Assembly: GCA_001714685.2 (NCBI GenBank)
Contig: MDTP02000065.1
Span: 1-34,829 of the forward strand
Reading direction: 5' to 3'
DNA length: 34,829 nucleotides
Origin: Methanosarcina sp. Ant1
Lineage (GTDB): Archaea > Halobacteriota > Methanosarcinia > Methanosarcinales > Methanosarcinaceae
Of the stretch, positions 1 to 8,941 are shown piece after piece. The notes beneath the pieces were generated by a model. That model was not told where the DNA came from. It did no database searches and saw only the letters and a list, made by a program, of their open reading frames with translations. Position 1 is the first letter of the stretch. The number at the start of each line of letters is the position of its first letter. The position numbers were made by a program, and so were the translations under genes.

Positions 1-394
1 ATTACATAAATATAGAATTATAAATTTTATGTAATGGTGTTACACTTACTTTTATCACTGGATTTTGGAACTGAGTCGATAAATTCAAAAATATATTTTT
101 TAATTGGAAAATTTTACTAACTATGGTCATGTATAATTTATGGACTTATAATATTTTTTGTTATAAGTCTAAAAATTTAATCCTAAGATTAGAATGAGAG
201 TATAACATCAGATAGAAAGCGCATCTTTAGACTCTATTTGGTCCCGGAAGACTAAACGTTAATAGGTTAGACTATAGTTGGAAAAATCGATACCTTTCAG
301 ACTACACATAGAAGGCTAAAACACAATATAATGTGACATATCAAGAATTGATTTTGGAGTTGTTCGAACTTTTATTCTCAAAGGAGCTAAAAGA
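1..394. other. AT-rich upstream region without a recognisable gene
   Basis: I see no convincing open frame in this stretch. It is strongly AT-rich. The only functional signal is the AAGGAG ribosome binding site at 381-386, nine bases before the ATG at 395 that opens the broken alcohol dehydrogenase gene. Confidence 0.6.
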
Positions 395-1542
395 ATGACA
401 TATATGTTTTTAAATCCAAAAATAGCCCTTATGGGGGCTGGTTGTGTAAAAGAAATCGGCATCCAGGCAAAGAATCTTGGGGCTACAAAAGCCCTGATAG
501 TCTCCGGCAAAAGCAAGCACGGAGAAAAGCTTGCAGAAGATATCGAAAATTCTTGAAAACGCAAGACTGAAAGCAGTAATCTTTGCAGGAGCAGACCCTA
601 ACCCAACTGATATTTCAGTTATGGAAGGAGCAGAGATTTACAGGAAAGAGAATTGTAATATGATCGTTGCTCTCGGAGGAGGGAGCCCAATGGACTGTGC
701 AAAGGCAGTTGGAATTGTAGCATATAACGGCGGAATAATTAATGATTACGAAGGAGCCGGAAAGGTTACAAAAGGAATTCCCCCGCTAATTACTGTAAAC
801 ACGACTGCGGGTACTGCAAGTGAGATGACGTGTTTTTCAGTTATCACAGATACAGAGAGACGTATCAAAATGCCAATTTGTGACCTACTCATCACAGCTG
901 ACGTAGCGGTTAACGATCCTGAACTTATGGTAAGTATGCCGCCAGATTTAACGGCTGCAACCGGAATGGACGCTTTAACCCATGCAGTTGATGCCTACGT
1001 CTCCACCATGGCTACCCCGACTACTGATGCAGCCGCTATTAAGGCAATTGAGCTTGTCTCAAAATACCTGCGTGAAGCTGTTGCTCATGGAGATAATATT
1101 AGAGCAAGGGATATGATGGCACATGCTGAATATCTCGCAGGAGTTGCTTTCAATAGTGCCTTCCTTGGCTATGTGCATTCTGTGGCCCACCAGCGCGGAG
1201 GCCTTTATGATCTTCCTCACGGAGTTTGCAATGCGATTCTCCTTCCCTATGTGGAGATGTATAACAAACAGGTCTGCCCTGAGCGTTTTGCAGATATTGC
1301 AAAGGCAATGGGAGAAAAAAATAGACGGATTGAGCCCGGAAGAAGCTGCAAATAAAGCCATAGATGCCATTATAAAGCTTGCAGCAGACATTGGAATTCC
1401 CTCGGGTCTGAAAGATCTTGGAGCAAGGGAAGAAGATTTTGTACTTATGGCTGAGAATGCCATGCAGGATATATGCAGGCTCACAAATCCCAGAGGACTC
1501 TCAAAAGAAGATATTGTCGAGATTTACAGGAAAGCCATGTAA
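395..1542 (+). pseudogene. Iron-containing alcohol dehydrogenase, two frameshifts
   Basis: This is a group III (Fe-dependent) NAD(P) alcohol dehydrogenase split over three frames. The start at ATG 395 follows an AAGGAG site and gives an N-terminus of the family type (FLNPKIALMGAG). That frame stops at TGA near 550, and the second frame continues with the nucleotide-binding GGGSPMDCAK, the metal-ligand segment GMDALTHAVDAY and the second ligand segment VHSVAHQRGG...DLPHG. It ends at TAA near 1354. The third frame carries the C-terminus to 1542. The second break lies in a run of seven A at 1315-1321, where six would restore EKIDGLSPEEAA. Joined, the product is about 380 residues, the usual family length, with all metal ligands (Asp and three His) present. 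The gene is therefore either recently inactivated or carries sequencing errors. No operon partner is visible. Confidence 0.85.
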
Positions 1543-1828
1543 AGAAAAAACTTTTTCAGAAATCTAATAGCTGCAGGAAAGGGTGAATGAACAGTTCCAA
1601 TATTCAGATTTACTTCTTATTTTTTTGACTTCTTAAAATCCACAGGATCAGAGTTTTTTCCGTTCGCTTCAACCTATAAATTGTCCGTCCCACATAGACT
1701 TTACAGAACCTCTAAAAAGTCTCAAATTTTAGATATATTTCTATTAGAGGTAATAAAAGACGTTTCCTAGAGCGCTTGAGAAAAGGGATATAATGGACTA
1801 AAAAAGATCACTTGTAAAATAGTTTGAA

Positions 1829-1915
1829 TGCGAGAGGTGCGATTCGAACGCACGAACTACTACGAGAATATACTCTGAACCTGGCGCCTTTGACCTGGTT
1901 GAGTTGCCTCAGATC
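1829..1915 (-). pseudogene. tRNA-Leu fragment
   Basis: Read on the minus strand, this has the 3' half of a class II tRNA-Leu. It shows an acceptor 3' strand CTCTCGCA, a perfect T arm (stem GTGCG/CGCAC around TTCGAAT), a long-variable-arm region and an anticodon loop reading CAG within CCAGGTTCAGAG. The 5' acceptor strand does not pair properly and the anticodon stem is not closed, so it is not a functional tRNA. Its last 28 bases are repeated in the same orientation near 6192 with three differences, on the far side of the xpaC/VWA/telA operon. Confidence 0.65.
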
Positions 1916-1960
1916 CGTGAGGACTTGCAGTAAATTACTTTCCTTTTTGTGTTAGTTATC

Positions 1961-2060
1961 TGCTGCAGGCCTGTTGATTTTTAGTAGCTCAATAACTTCT
2001 GGATAATCGCTTATACACATCTTTTATGTTTTTGACTGAAAATCCATACGCTCCACACAT
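1961..2060 (-). pseudogene. Possible SRAP (YedK/HMCES-like) N-terminal remnant
   Basis: The minus strand from ATG 2060 reads MCGAYGFSVKNIKDVYKRL before a stop. SRAP-domain proteins begin with MCGR followed by an aromatic-rich segment, and Cys2 is the catalytic residue that crosslinks to abasic sites in single-stranded DNA. The match is short (about 20 residues) and the third family residue Arg is Ala here. I rate it a plausible gene fragment rather than a gene. Confidence 0.3.
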
Positions 2061-2341
2061 GGCTATTACACCCTTGCTGTGAAGAAAAAAGAATTATAGC
2101 ATTTTGCTGCAACTTCAAAAGTCAAGTATGTCAATATACAGATTGAACATTTATATTCAATTCCATTGTGGTTGGTGCAAGCCAGAATCAGGCAGTACAT
2201 GTACAAACATTAAGTGCCTGTTTATTATAGACGGGTCCATTTATGGAGGGTTATAAGATAATTTAACAAAAATGATATAGTGGTTTCACACATGAATCTG
2301 AAGAGAAAGATATTAAAGTAAAATCTGGGGCGAGCATGTGA

Positions 2342-3085
2342 ATGGACAGAAAAAAGCTGATTAAACTATCGGGCCTGAGTTTAGGCATTGCCGCCGCCAA
2401 CATAATTACCTTCTCTCCAAGATTGATCGGACTAGAGTTGTTCGGGGCCAGTGCATTGGAAACAGCCCTTGGCATCACATTCATCTTCTTAAGCGGCGCC
2501 GGGTTCATCCACAGCAATTATAAGATCCATACCGGACAGGAGAAAGATGATCAAACCAATAAAACCAGGACGGCGGAAGATTATATTGAAGCACTGAATA
2601 TTCAAAGAGGGCTCAAAACATTCGAAAAAACCGTTGACTTGCTGCTCGATCAGATTGAGCGGCTGCAGAAAAAAAATAAAACTATCCGGGATATCCTTCT
2701 GCAGATCTTCAGTGCCTCAGAGATGAGCTACAAGAAATTTGATGTGGTCATCGCCGAGGTGGAGAAGATATTCTTTATGAATATCCGCAGCATCCTCAAT
2801 AAATTGGATGCATTCGATGAAGAAGACTACAATTTCGTTAGGAAGAAATACGAAGAAGGGGCCTTTTCGCAGCAAACTATGGAAGAAAAGCTTAAAATTT
2901 TTAATGAGTATATCAATTTTGTGAAAGCTGCTACTGAAGATAATGAGCAGATCCTGCTAAAGCTTGATAAGCTGCTGCTGGAGATTTCAGGCTTAAACAG
3001 CGTAGAGAGTGGTCAACTGGATCAAATGGCCGGGATGATCGAGATCGATAATCTGATTAAACAGGCAAAATACTATAAGAATTGA
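2342..3085 (+). CDS. XpaC-like membrane protein (5-bromo-4-chloroindolyl phosphate hydrolysis family)
   Basis: This 247-residue protein has two hydrophobic segments at about residues 8-30 and 33-56, then a long charged, mostly helical cytoplasmic part rich in coiled-coil pattern (QIERLQKKNKTIRDILLQIF). The layout resembles the XpaC family, which in Firmicutes is found next to TelA/YaaN-like proteins; a TelA-like gene lies two genes downstream here. The biochemical role of XpaC is not firmly established. The stop is 16 bases before the next start, so the three genes should form one operon. Base composition is clearly richer in G and C than the flanks. ATG 2342 is chosen because the earlier ATG (2336) meets TGA at once; the ribosome binding site is weak. 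Confidence 0.6.
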   Translation: MDRKKLIKLSGLSLGIAAANIITFSPRLIGLELFGASALETALGITFIFLSGAGFIHSNYKIHTGQEKDDQTNKTRTAEDYIEALNIQRGLKTFEKTVDLLLDQIERLQKKNKTIRDILLQIFSASEMSYKKFDVVIAEVEKIFFMNIRSILNKLDAFDEEDYNFVRKKYEEGAFSQQTMEEKLKIFNEYINFVKAATEDNEQILLKLDKLLLEISGLNSVESGQLDQMAGMIEIDNLIKQAKYYKN

Positions 3086-3101
3086 AGAGGGAAGCATCGG
3101 C

Positions 3102-4757
3102 ATGCTGAACGAAAGCAACAAAAAAGTAATTTTGAAGATAATCGGAGCAGCAGTTGTAGTATTTATCTTAGTTTACCTGGCAATTATTATAATCGGACCC
3201 GGTGAGGGATCGCTGGATGACGTCATTAAAGACATCAATGTAAATACAGTCCCGCATCCTATGGGCCAGGTTTTCGTTCCCCCAGACCTGAATGGCTCCT
3301 TGACTGAAATCTTGCCTGAGATCTCCAAATACCCGCCGCAGGTTAATAACAGCACACCCAGCTACATCGAAATATTTTCCTCACCGGAAAAAGCTGGCAG
3401 CGGTACTGATGGCTGGCTGACAGAAGTGGCCAGAGACTTCAATAACGCGTCAATAACGATTGATGGCAAACAGGTATCGGTAAGGCTTAGAGGGATTCCC
3501 TCCGGGGAAGGCGCCGATTATATTACTTCCGGGAAGTATTTGCCGGATGCCTATACACCGTCCAATGAGCTATGGGGCGAGATGATCACCTCCAAAGGGG
3601 TTAAAGCCGAGTTAGTGCGAAAAAGACTTGCTGGCAATGTGGCTGGGATCCTGCTCACTAAATCCAAGAAAGACGAGCTGGTAAACAAATACGGGGCAAT
3701 CAATACCAAGACGATTAGCAATGCTGTCGCGAAAAGGGAACTGGCGATGGGCTACACCAATCCTTTTGCCAGTTCAACCGGGCTGAACTTCCTGATCTCA
3801 GCTTTATACACCTTTGACAGCAGCAACTTATTGAGCGATAAAGCAAAAGCAGGATTTGAGAGCTTCCAGACCAATATTCCCTTGGTTGCCTATACTACTC
3901 TGCAAATGAGGGAATCTGCCAAATCAGGTGTTCTGGACGGTTTTGTCCTGGAATACCAGACCTATGTGAATACACCGGATATCAGGTACTACGAATTTAC
4001 TCCCTTTGGGTTCAGACATGACAGCCCGATGTATGCGATCGGCGAACTATCGGCAGAGAAAATGAAAATCCTGAACGAATTCGTTGAATTCTCCCAGCAG
4101 GAAAAGTACCATACCCTGGCTAAGGATTATGGTTTTAATGGTTTTAATGAATACCAATCCGAAGCTGGACCCGTCAGCGGCGATGTGATCATCCAGGCCC
4201 AAAAACTCTGGAAAGAAAAGAAAAAACCTATTTGCGCAGTATTTGTGGCCGATGTCTCCGGTAGCATGATGGGCGAGCCGCTGAACAATTTGAAAGATTC
4301 ATTGCTTAAAGGTCAATACTACATCGGCGAGGACAATATGGTTGGCCTGGTATCATATTCCAACGATGTCAATATCGATCTGCCGATTGCCAAATTCGAT
4401 CTGAACCAGAGAGCCTCATTTGCGGGAGCGGTTAATGATTTGCAGGCCGGCGGCGGCACGGCAACCTTCGATGGGATTGCTGTCGCCATGAAGATGATCC
4501 AAGATCAGCGGGTTGCAGATCCCAATCTGAGACCGATTATCTTCGTTCTCAGCGACGGCGAGACCAATGAAGGCAATTCGTTGAACGATATTAAAGACAT
4601 CGTGGAGGATCTTGGAATACCTATATACACAATTGGTTATAATGCGAATATCCCGGCCCTGCAAGCTATCTCCAGCATCAATGAGGCTGCCAGCATTAAC
4701 GCCGATACTGATGACGTTGTTTATAAGCTGCGCAACCTGTTCAATGCTGAAATGTAA
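3102..4757 (+). CDS. Membrane-anchored VWA protein with N-terminal solute-binding-like region
   Basis: The 551-residue product begins with a membrane anchor (about residues 8-30, VVVFILVYLAIIIIG), followed by an extracytoplasmic region of about 300 residues that resembles the substrate-binding-protein-like region found ahead of VWA domains in bacterial proteins. A von Willebrand A domain occupies about 376-551. Its metal-ion-dependent adhesion site is intact, with DVSGS at 384-388 and a later GGGTATFDG and VLSDGETNEG providing the remaining ligands. It is preceded by an XpaC-like and followed by a TelA-like gene at 17-base spacings. This suggests a bacterial-type envelope-stress or adhesion module; the exact function is unknown. 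Codon and base use look bacterial, consistent with transfer. Confidence 0.75.
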   Translation: MLNESNKKVILKIIGAAVVVFILVYLAIIIIGPGEGSLDDVIKDINVNTVPHPMGQVFVPPDLNGSLTEILPEISKYPPQVNNSTPSYIEIFSSPEKAGSGTDGWLTEVARDFNNASITIDGKQVSVRLRGIPSGEGADYITSGKYLPDAYTPSNELWGEMITSKGVKAELVRKRLAGNVAGILLTKSKKDELVNKYGAINTKTISNAVAKRELAMGYTNPFASSTGLNFLISALYTFDSSNLLSDKAKAGFESFQTNIPLVAYTTLQMRESAKSGVLDGFVLEYQTYVNTPDIRYYEFTPFGFRHDSPMYAIGELSAEKMKILNEFVEFSQQEKYHTLAKDYGFNGFNEYQSEAGPVSGDVIIQAQKLWKEKKKPICAVFVADVSGSMMGEPLNNLKDSLLKGQYYIGEDNMVGLVSYSNDVNIDLPIAKFDLNQRASFAGAVNDLQAGGGTATFDGIAVAMKMIQDQRVADPNLRPIIFVLSDGETNEGNSLNDIKDIVEDLGIPIYTIGYNANIPALQAISSINEAASINADTDDVVYKLRNLFNAEM

Positions 4758-4774
4758 ATACAGGAGAGACTAAG

Positions 4775-5917
4775 ATGGCTTTTAATATGGAAGTGCCTGA
4801 TGAAGCGGCGATCAAGAGTGAGGTAGAGGAGCAAGTCAAACCGGTATCGGAGGAAGTAGCCCAGCTTCAGGCTGTAGCGGAGAAAAATGTTGCGGAAATT
4901 CTGACCCTGGATATCGATGAATTTGCCAAAAAAAAGTATATCCTCCAGTCGATCGAGTCTTTTGGGGCTACCTCGATGAAAAGCTCGGCAGCTAAAAATT
5001 CTTTGCTGCAGGTGACAGTCGGGAACCTGTCCAAAAACGGCGATGAAGGCGGTGTTGTGGCAAAAGGTTTAATGGATTTGAACCGAGAATTAAAAGACCT
5101 GGACCCCAGTCTTATTGATTTCACCAAGACCAGCATCTTAGGCACGCTGTTCAACCCGGTTAGGAGCTATTTTGCCAGATACCAGAAAGCAGATTCGGCA
5201 ATTGCGGATATCATTGTCTCTCTGGACAAAGGGAAAACAATTCTGAAAAATGATAATACTACTCTGGAGATCGAACAGCAGGCATTGCGCAATTTGACTA
5301 AAAAGCTGATGAAGGAGATCCAGCTCGGTACCCTGATGGACAAATCGATTGAAATGCAGATCGAAGCGGCCAAAGTCAGTAACGAGGACCCGGGAAAAGT
5401 TAAATTTGTTACTGAAGAAGTCCTATTTCCGCTGCGGCAGCGGATTATGGATATGCAGCAGATGATCGTCGTCAATCAGCAGGGAGTAATGGCGATAGAG
5501 GTTGTGATCAGAAATAACAAGGAACTGATGCGTGGGGTAGAAAGGGCCAAAAATGTGACTATTTCCGCTTTGAAGACCTCAGTGATGGTTGCCGGGGCTC
5601 TATATAACCAGAAGATTGTCCTGAAGAAGATTCAAATGCTCAATGAGATCACGAATAATATTATCAGCAGCACCTCGCAAATGCTGAAGGAACATGGAGT
5701 GGAAATCCAGAAACAATCAATGGAAGCCAATATCTCTGTCGAGACGCTAAAGACTGCCTTTGCCGATGTCATGGAAGCATTGGATTCCATCAGCACCTAT
5801 AAGCAGGAAGCTCTGCCCAAAATGCGGGATACTATCAATCAGTTCAAGGAATTGGCCGCCAAAAGCGAAGAACAGATTCAGCAGCTGGAGAAGGGCCATA
5901 AACTGGAGTATAGCTGA
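4775..5917 (+). CDS. TelA family (toxic anion resistance) protein
   Basis: This 380-residue, soluble, almost wholly helical protein has the TelA/YaaN family pattern. Diagnostic stretches include the central LFNPVRSYFARYQKADSAI, the LEIEQQALRNLTKKLMKEI helix and the conserved VVNQQGVMAIEVVIRNNKEL segment followed by GVERAKNVTISALK. Family members are linked to tellurite and other toxic anion resistance and to cell-envelope antimicrobial tolerance, but the mechanism is unclear. It is the last gene of the operon and starts 17 bases after the VWA gene behind CAGGAGAG (4761-4768). Pairing of an XpaC-like with a TelA-like gene is typical of Firmicutes, so lateral gain by the archaeon is likely. Confidence 0.85.
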   Translation: MAFNMEVPDEAAIKSEVEEQVKPVSEEVAQLQAVAEKNVAEILTLDIDEFAKKKYILQSIESFGATSMKSSAAKNSLLQVTVGNLSKNGDEGGVVAKGLMDLNRELKDLDPSLIDFTKTSILGTLFNPVRSYFARYQKADSAIADIIVSLDKGKTILKNDNTTLEIEQQALRNLTKKLMKEIQLGTLMDKSIEMQIEAAKVSNEDPGKVKFVTEEVLFPLRQRIMDMQQMIVVNQQGVMAIEVVIRNNKELMRGVERAKNVTISALKTSVMVAGALYNQKIVLKKIQMLNEITNNIISSTSQMLKEHGVEIQKQSMEANISVETLKTAFADVMEALDSISTYKQEALPKMRDTINQFKELAAKSEEQIQQLEKGHKLEYS

Positions 5918-5978
5918 AGAAAGCCGATGCCTGCAGGGCTCTCAGGCTGGGATAGGTAGATCAATATGTAAACTCCTT

Positions 5979-6129
5979 GAGGCGAGTGAAGCAACTGCGA
6001 GAAAGCAAAATTTGGTACACGTGCTCTCTTGTTGGAGCAACAATCTGGGTGCTTAAGGTTGCCAGATCAGTTTTTTCCTCAGGGTTAGTATCAACCGTCA
6101 AATAAATACCGACCGGAGTCACTCGCCTC
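5979..6129. repeat. Short inverted repeat pair downstream of telA
   Basis: GAGGCGAGTGA at 5979-5989 recurs inverted (TCACTCGCCTC) at 6119-6129, 129 bases away. The arms are perfect over 11 bases. The interval has no convincing gene. It could be the ends of a small insertion or a chance pair beside the tRNA-Leu fragment; I see no target duplication. Confidence 0.4.
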
Positions 6130-6191
6130 ATAATTACGGACACGGATTGAGAATAGATAGGTTTTGCCCATTTTCATTCTGCAAAACCTAA

Positions 6192-6255
6192 TGCGAGGGG
6201 TGCGACTCGAACCCACGAAATTCTTTGCCAGATCTTAAGTCCATTGCCTTAGAGC
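6192..6255 (-). pseudogene. tRNA-Leu(UAA) fragment
   Basis: The minus strand shows an anticodon arm with TAA in GGACTTAAGATC, then TTCGTGGGTTCGAGTCGCAC as T arm (one stem mismatch) and CCCTCGCA as acceptor 3' end. The 5' half of the tRNA and most of the variable arm are missing. The terminal 28 bases match those of the fragment at 1829-1856 in the same orientation with three differences. A stem-loop with arms AGGTTTTGC/GCAAAACCT lies immediately to the left (about 6159-6190). Confidence 0.7.
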
Positions 6256-6290
6256 GTGTCTTAAAATTAAATTTGGTTCTATAATTAGGA

Positions 6291-6405
6291 TAGGACTTAC
6301 ACACTAGAACTGAAAAATAGTAGCATTAAGCCATTAAATATCTAAAGTGCAATTTCAAATAAAGATGGATACTGCATTTGATTTCGTATATCGAGTGCGT
6401 AAGTT
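6291..6405. mobile_element. Degenerate copy of the TAGGACTTACGCA MITE
   Basis: The left end TAGGACTTACACA plus nearby AGAACTGA, and the right end TTTGATTTCG...TGCGTAAGTT, align with the complete 118-bp element at 34204-34321. The inner sequence is diverged and no target duplication survives. It has no coding capacity. Confidence 0.55.
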
Positions 6406-6663
6406 TCGCAGGAAAAGTGTGCCTAAATTTCGGAAAAAATTTACGTTAAGGATTTTGATTTAATGTACTCATGCGAATATAACTAATTTGTACCTTTTTT
6501 GGGTATACTTTAGTATAAACACAGTTCAATTTACTTTCAGTGAGATAACAATTCACAAAAATAGGAATAGATAATTTAAGGTCAGGTACGATCGATTCGA
6601 GTTCTTAGCGTTCGATTTTAAAATATTCACACTTTCTTTATTAACGTTTTTTAAGATTTTCTC

Positions 6664-6740
6664 ATTTTTAGGCAAAAATGCTCTCAAATTAGTAGCTGAA
6701 ACCGCTAAAATGCATAGGTTTTACAGCAAAACCTATGTAT
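6664..6740. repeat. Direct repeat copy A with internal hairpin, flanking hicBA
   Basis: This stretch begins ATTTTTAGGCAAAAATGC and is repeated nearly identically at 7932-8010 in the same orientation. Inside is a perfect hairpin with 10-base arms CATAGGTTTT and AAAACCTATG separated by five bases (about 6712-6736). It belongs with the TGCAYAGGTT palindromes found at 7979, 11963 and 12380. Confidence 0.7.
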
Positions 6741-6930
6741 AATAATTTAGAATTTACAGCAAATTCGATGCACTGCCCTCTGTATTTGTCTGATCATTAC
6801 AGCTGTAGGACTTTTAAGGCCGTTAGGACTGTTAATAATGAAATATAGCTACCTTTTATCAGAAAACGTAGCTATCCTAATTTTGCTAAACAGAAAACTT
6901 GAGACGAGAAAAACTACGTCTGCAGATAAC

Positions 6931-7164
6931 TTAAACTTTTTTCCGGAGCTCTTCATAAGTTTCGCGTGAAATCCTAATCTGCTTAAGGATTTCATTTATC
7001 AGGCCAGTACCCAACTCTTCATTCCCATGCACAGGCACAACTGTTTTCCTGCCGTCAGGATGAGCATATCTAACATGGCTTCCTACTTGATGGATCTTTT
7101 GAAAACCAATCATTTCAAGTATTTTACACATTTCTCTCCCACTCACTGGAAGGAGCCTGCTCAT
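6931..7164 (-). CDS. hicA: HicA mRNA interferase toxin
   Basis: This 77-residue protein is of the HicA (YcfA-like) family, which cleaves mRNA independently of or on the ribosome and uses a dsRBD-like fold. The family core is visible as GSHVRYAHPDGRKTVVPVHG, with the catalytic His at residue 30 in GSH and the usual C-terminal GLINEILKQI helix. Length is typical of the family. The start ATG overlaps the end of hicB by four bases (ATGA), so toxin synthesis should be coupled to translation of the antitoxin. The toxin core is intact, so the pair is probably active. Confidence 0.92.
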   Translation of the reverse strand: MSRLLPVSGREMCKILEMIGFQKIHQVGSHVRYAHPDGRKTVVPVHGNEELGTGLINEILKQIRISRETYEELRKKV

Positions 7165-7388
7165 ACCTTTATCTCGACCTGCTGAATTCCTATAAATTTC
7201 AACGGCAGAATATCTTCAAGTTCCTCTGCTTCAAGGCATACTTGGATTGCCTCTTTTACACGCTCCATGGCCTGTTCAACATTTTTTCCCTGAGTGTAAC
7301 AACCTGGTATATCAGGAACTTTTGCAATATATATGCCATCTTCATCCTGTTCGATCAGGACCGTATAATTCAAGTTCTTGCCTTCCAT
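7161..7388 (-). CDS. hicB: HicB antitoxin
   Basis: This partner of HicA has about 75 residues. It has the HicB fold signature YTVLIEQDEDGIYIAKVPDIPGC, then YTQGKNVEQAMERVKEAIQ. It lacks an added C-terminal ribbon-helix-helix or HTH domain, so it is a minimal HicB whose DNA binding, if any, must come from the complex. It is the first gene of the pair, which is the less common hicB-hicA order. I prefer ATG 7388 over the GTG at 7397 because most family members begin close to the YTV strand. A TATA-like element lies about 30-40 bases upstream. Confidence 0.9.
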   Translation of the reverse strand: MEGKNLNYTVLIEQDEDGIYIAKVPDIPGCYTQGKNVEQAMERVKEAIQVCLEAEELEDILPLKFIGIQQVEIKV

Positions 7389-7416
7389 CGTTACCACAAT
7401 ATCATTTAATCTATGA

Positions 7417-7427
7417 GTATTTAAAAT
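7417..7427 (-). promoter_or_regulatory. TATA-like promoter of hicBA
   Basis: On the minus strand this reads ATTTTAAATAC, an archaeal TATA-like box about 30-40 bases before the hicB ATG at 7388. The spacing fits initiation shortly before or near the start codon. No palindromic operator is evident between the two. Confidence 0.4.
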
Positions 7428-8190
7428 CGTCTAGGACAACTTCCCTCCACGCCCGAATGCTCACGAAGTGAGTAGACATCAGGCGGTCACTGGCAAAAAG
7501 AAGGGAAGTATAATCGGCAGCTGCCATAAAAAGCATGTTATAGCTGGAACATTGTTAGCAGCATCTATGCTTGTAATTAGGTTAATAAACTCGCCTAGTA
7601 AAGCCAAGGAGCAATGAAGATCACGTATATCCAAATTGAAAATGGAAGTTTCACAAAGAAACATTAGAACAGAAGCTGCATAATATTTATTGCATACTAA
7701 TAAAAGAAGATTTTGAATTGCAGGAAGCTAGCCACGAGCTCCCTGCGAGCACAAACATAAAGAATTTATTTGCAATTAACTATGAACTACTATTCTATAA
7801 AACTTGTATAAGACATTCTTCTGAATATTATTGAGAAACAAGAAATAGTGAAAGAACTAGACCAATTTACCGAAGAGAAAGTAACAATTTGGTTTTACAT
7901 AGGTTTTAGTAAAAGCTCTGTATTTTTTCCGATTTTTAGGCAAAAATGCTCTCAAATTAGTAGCTTAAACCGCTAAAGTGCATAGGTTTTACATTAAAAT
8001 CTATGCATCGTAGATTAGATTTTACATAACTTTTAGTGCATTGCTTTTTTAAAAACAAACTATTTTATAAATTTTAAAAGCTAGGAAAATAATTTTATAA
8101 AATTGAGCTTTCCTAAGTATGCATAGGAGCACATATTACTAAGACAAATTATCTAGCAGCAGAGAAGATTAAAGGATTAATAAAAGGAGA
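7428..8190. other. Intergenic region, no supported gene
   Basis: No open frame here has a ribosome binding site or recognisable domain. A hairpin with arms CTCAC/GTGAG lies at about 7459-7471 within a longer imperfect fold. The region also contains the second copy of the hicBA-flanking repeat (7932-8010). The rest is AT-rich and featureless. Confidence 0.5.
7932..8010. repeat. Direct repeat copy B flanking hicBA
   Basis: It matches 6664-6740 in the same orientation almost base for base over the first 45 bases. It again contains a TGCATAGGTTTTAC arm facing a partly matching TAAAATCTATGCA arm. The pair lies 1.27 kb apart with hicB-hicA between. Confidence 0.7.
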
Positions 8191-8199
8191 ATGGGATAC

Positions 8200-8454
8200 A
8201 TGACTGAAATTACTTTAATCGAAGCACTAGAAAAACTTGCATTAATAGCAAAAAACGGACTAGATACACTGATTCAGATTCAGGGTAATGCAAACGAACC
8301 TATCACAATTGGTGATGCAATTAAAGCTATCAGAAATCACGCTATAGACATTTACGAAACTGAAAATTATGCTATCAGTAGTGACGGAATAAGGAAAGTT
8401 AAGGATAGTGGGGATCTAGGCGATATTGTATATCAAGTTAAAGAGAATGCATAA
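8200..8454 (+). CDS. Small hypothetical protein
   Basis: I do not recognise this protein of about 84 residues. It is mildly acidic and helical at the N-terminus (MTEITLIEALEKLALIAKNG), with no membrane segment, cysteine pair or known motif. The AAAAGGAGA site at 8182-8190 touches an ATG at 8191 and sits nine bases before the ATG at 8200, so the second ATG is the better start. The good ribosome binding site and even composition suggest a real gene. No neighbours share its strand closely. Confidence 0.6.
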   Translation: MTEITLIEALEKLALIAKNGLDTLIQIQGNANEPITIGDAIKAIRNHAIDIYETENYAISSDGIRKVKDSGDLGDIVYQVKENA

Positions 8455-8785
8455 AACAGTCTTTAATAAATTATTCGGGTGTCTTTCCTTTTTGCCCTAG
8501 TAAAGTATGCCTGGCAGTTGTAATAGCCTGGCGGGTATCTAGAATTCTGCAACTGTGAGAACCTTTGTTCCATCAGAGGTAACAAGTCCATTATCCATGA
8601 GAAATATATACGAACAAAATATTAAAAAGTTCGTGTTTAGCAAAGAATATTCTAAATTTTGATAGAAAAATAAGCGGTTTTCTCCAAAAATACGAACATT
8701 CTATGGTAAAATGTAGCTATTCTTTGGATTTTAGCAGTGTTCGACTTTTCTATACAAGGATATTGATATTGTGATTGTTGAATAA

Positions 8786-8941
8786 GAAAGAGCGATTACT
8801 CGCTCTCCCTCTTCTAAGAACCGGACGTGCACCTTTCAATGCATCCGGCTCAAGCGTTCTATAACCTTTTCTGTATCAAGCAGCAGTTTTTTTCCCAAAT
8901 GGAGTGACCTTTCCGGGGACTTAATTTATTCTGACGTACAC
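8786..8941 (-). mobile_element. Group II intron remnant (domains V and VI, large internal deletion)
   Basis: The minus strand at 8851-8818 is a textbook 34-base domain V. It starts GAGCCGGA with the AGC triad, carries a GAAA tetraloop, has a two-base CG bulge and closes with TCCGGTTC. A domain VI-like hairpin with arms AGAGCGA/TCGCTCT and a GTAA loop follows at about 8789-8806. The upstream side has only about 90 bases before it meets the broken PKD coding sequence at 8941/8942, where GTGTACG could be an intron 5' end. The reverse transcriptase and domains I-III are gone, so it cannot move by itself. Confidence 0.8.

Noticed and set aside
5961-6143. Minus-strand open frame of 60 codons after telA
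   Set aside because: It lies across the short inverted repeat pair, lacks a ribosome binding site and matches no family I know.
8520-8610. Minus-strand frame MDNGLVTSDGTKVL
   Set aside because: It is about 19 codons before a TAG and too short to identify as a gene remnant.
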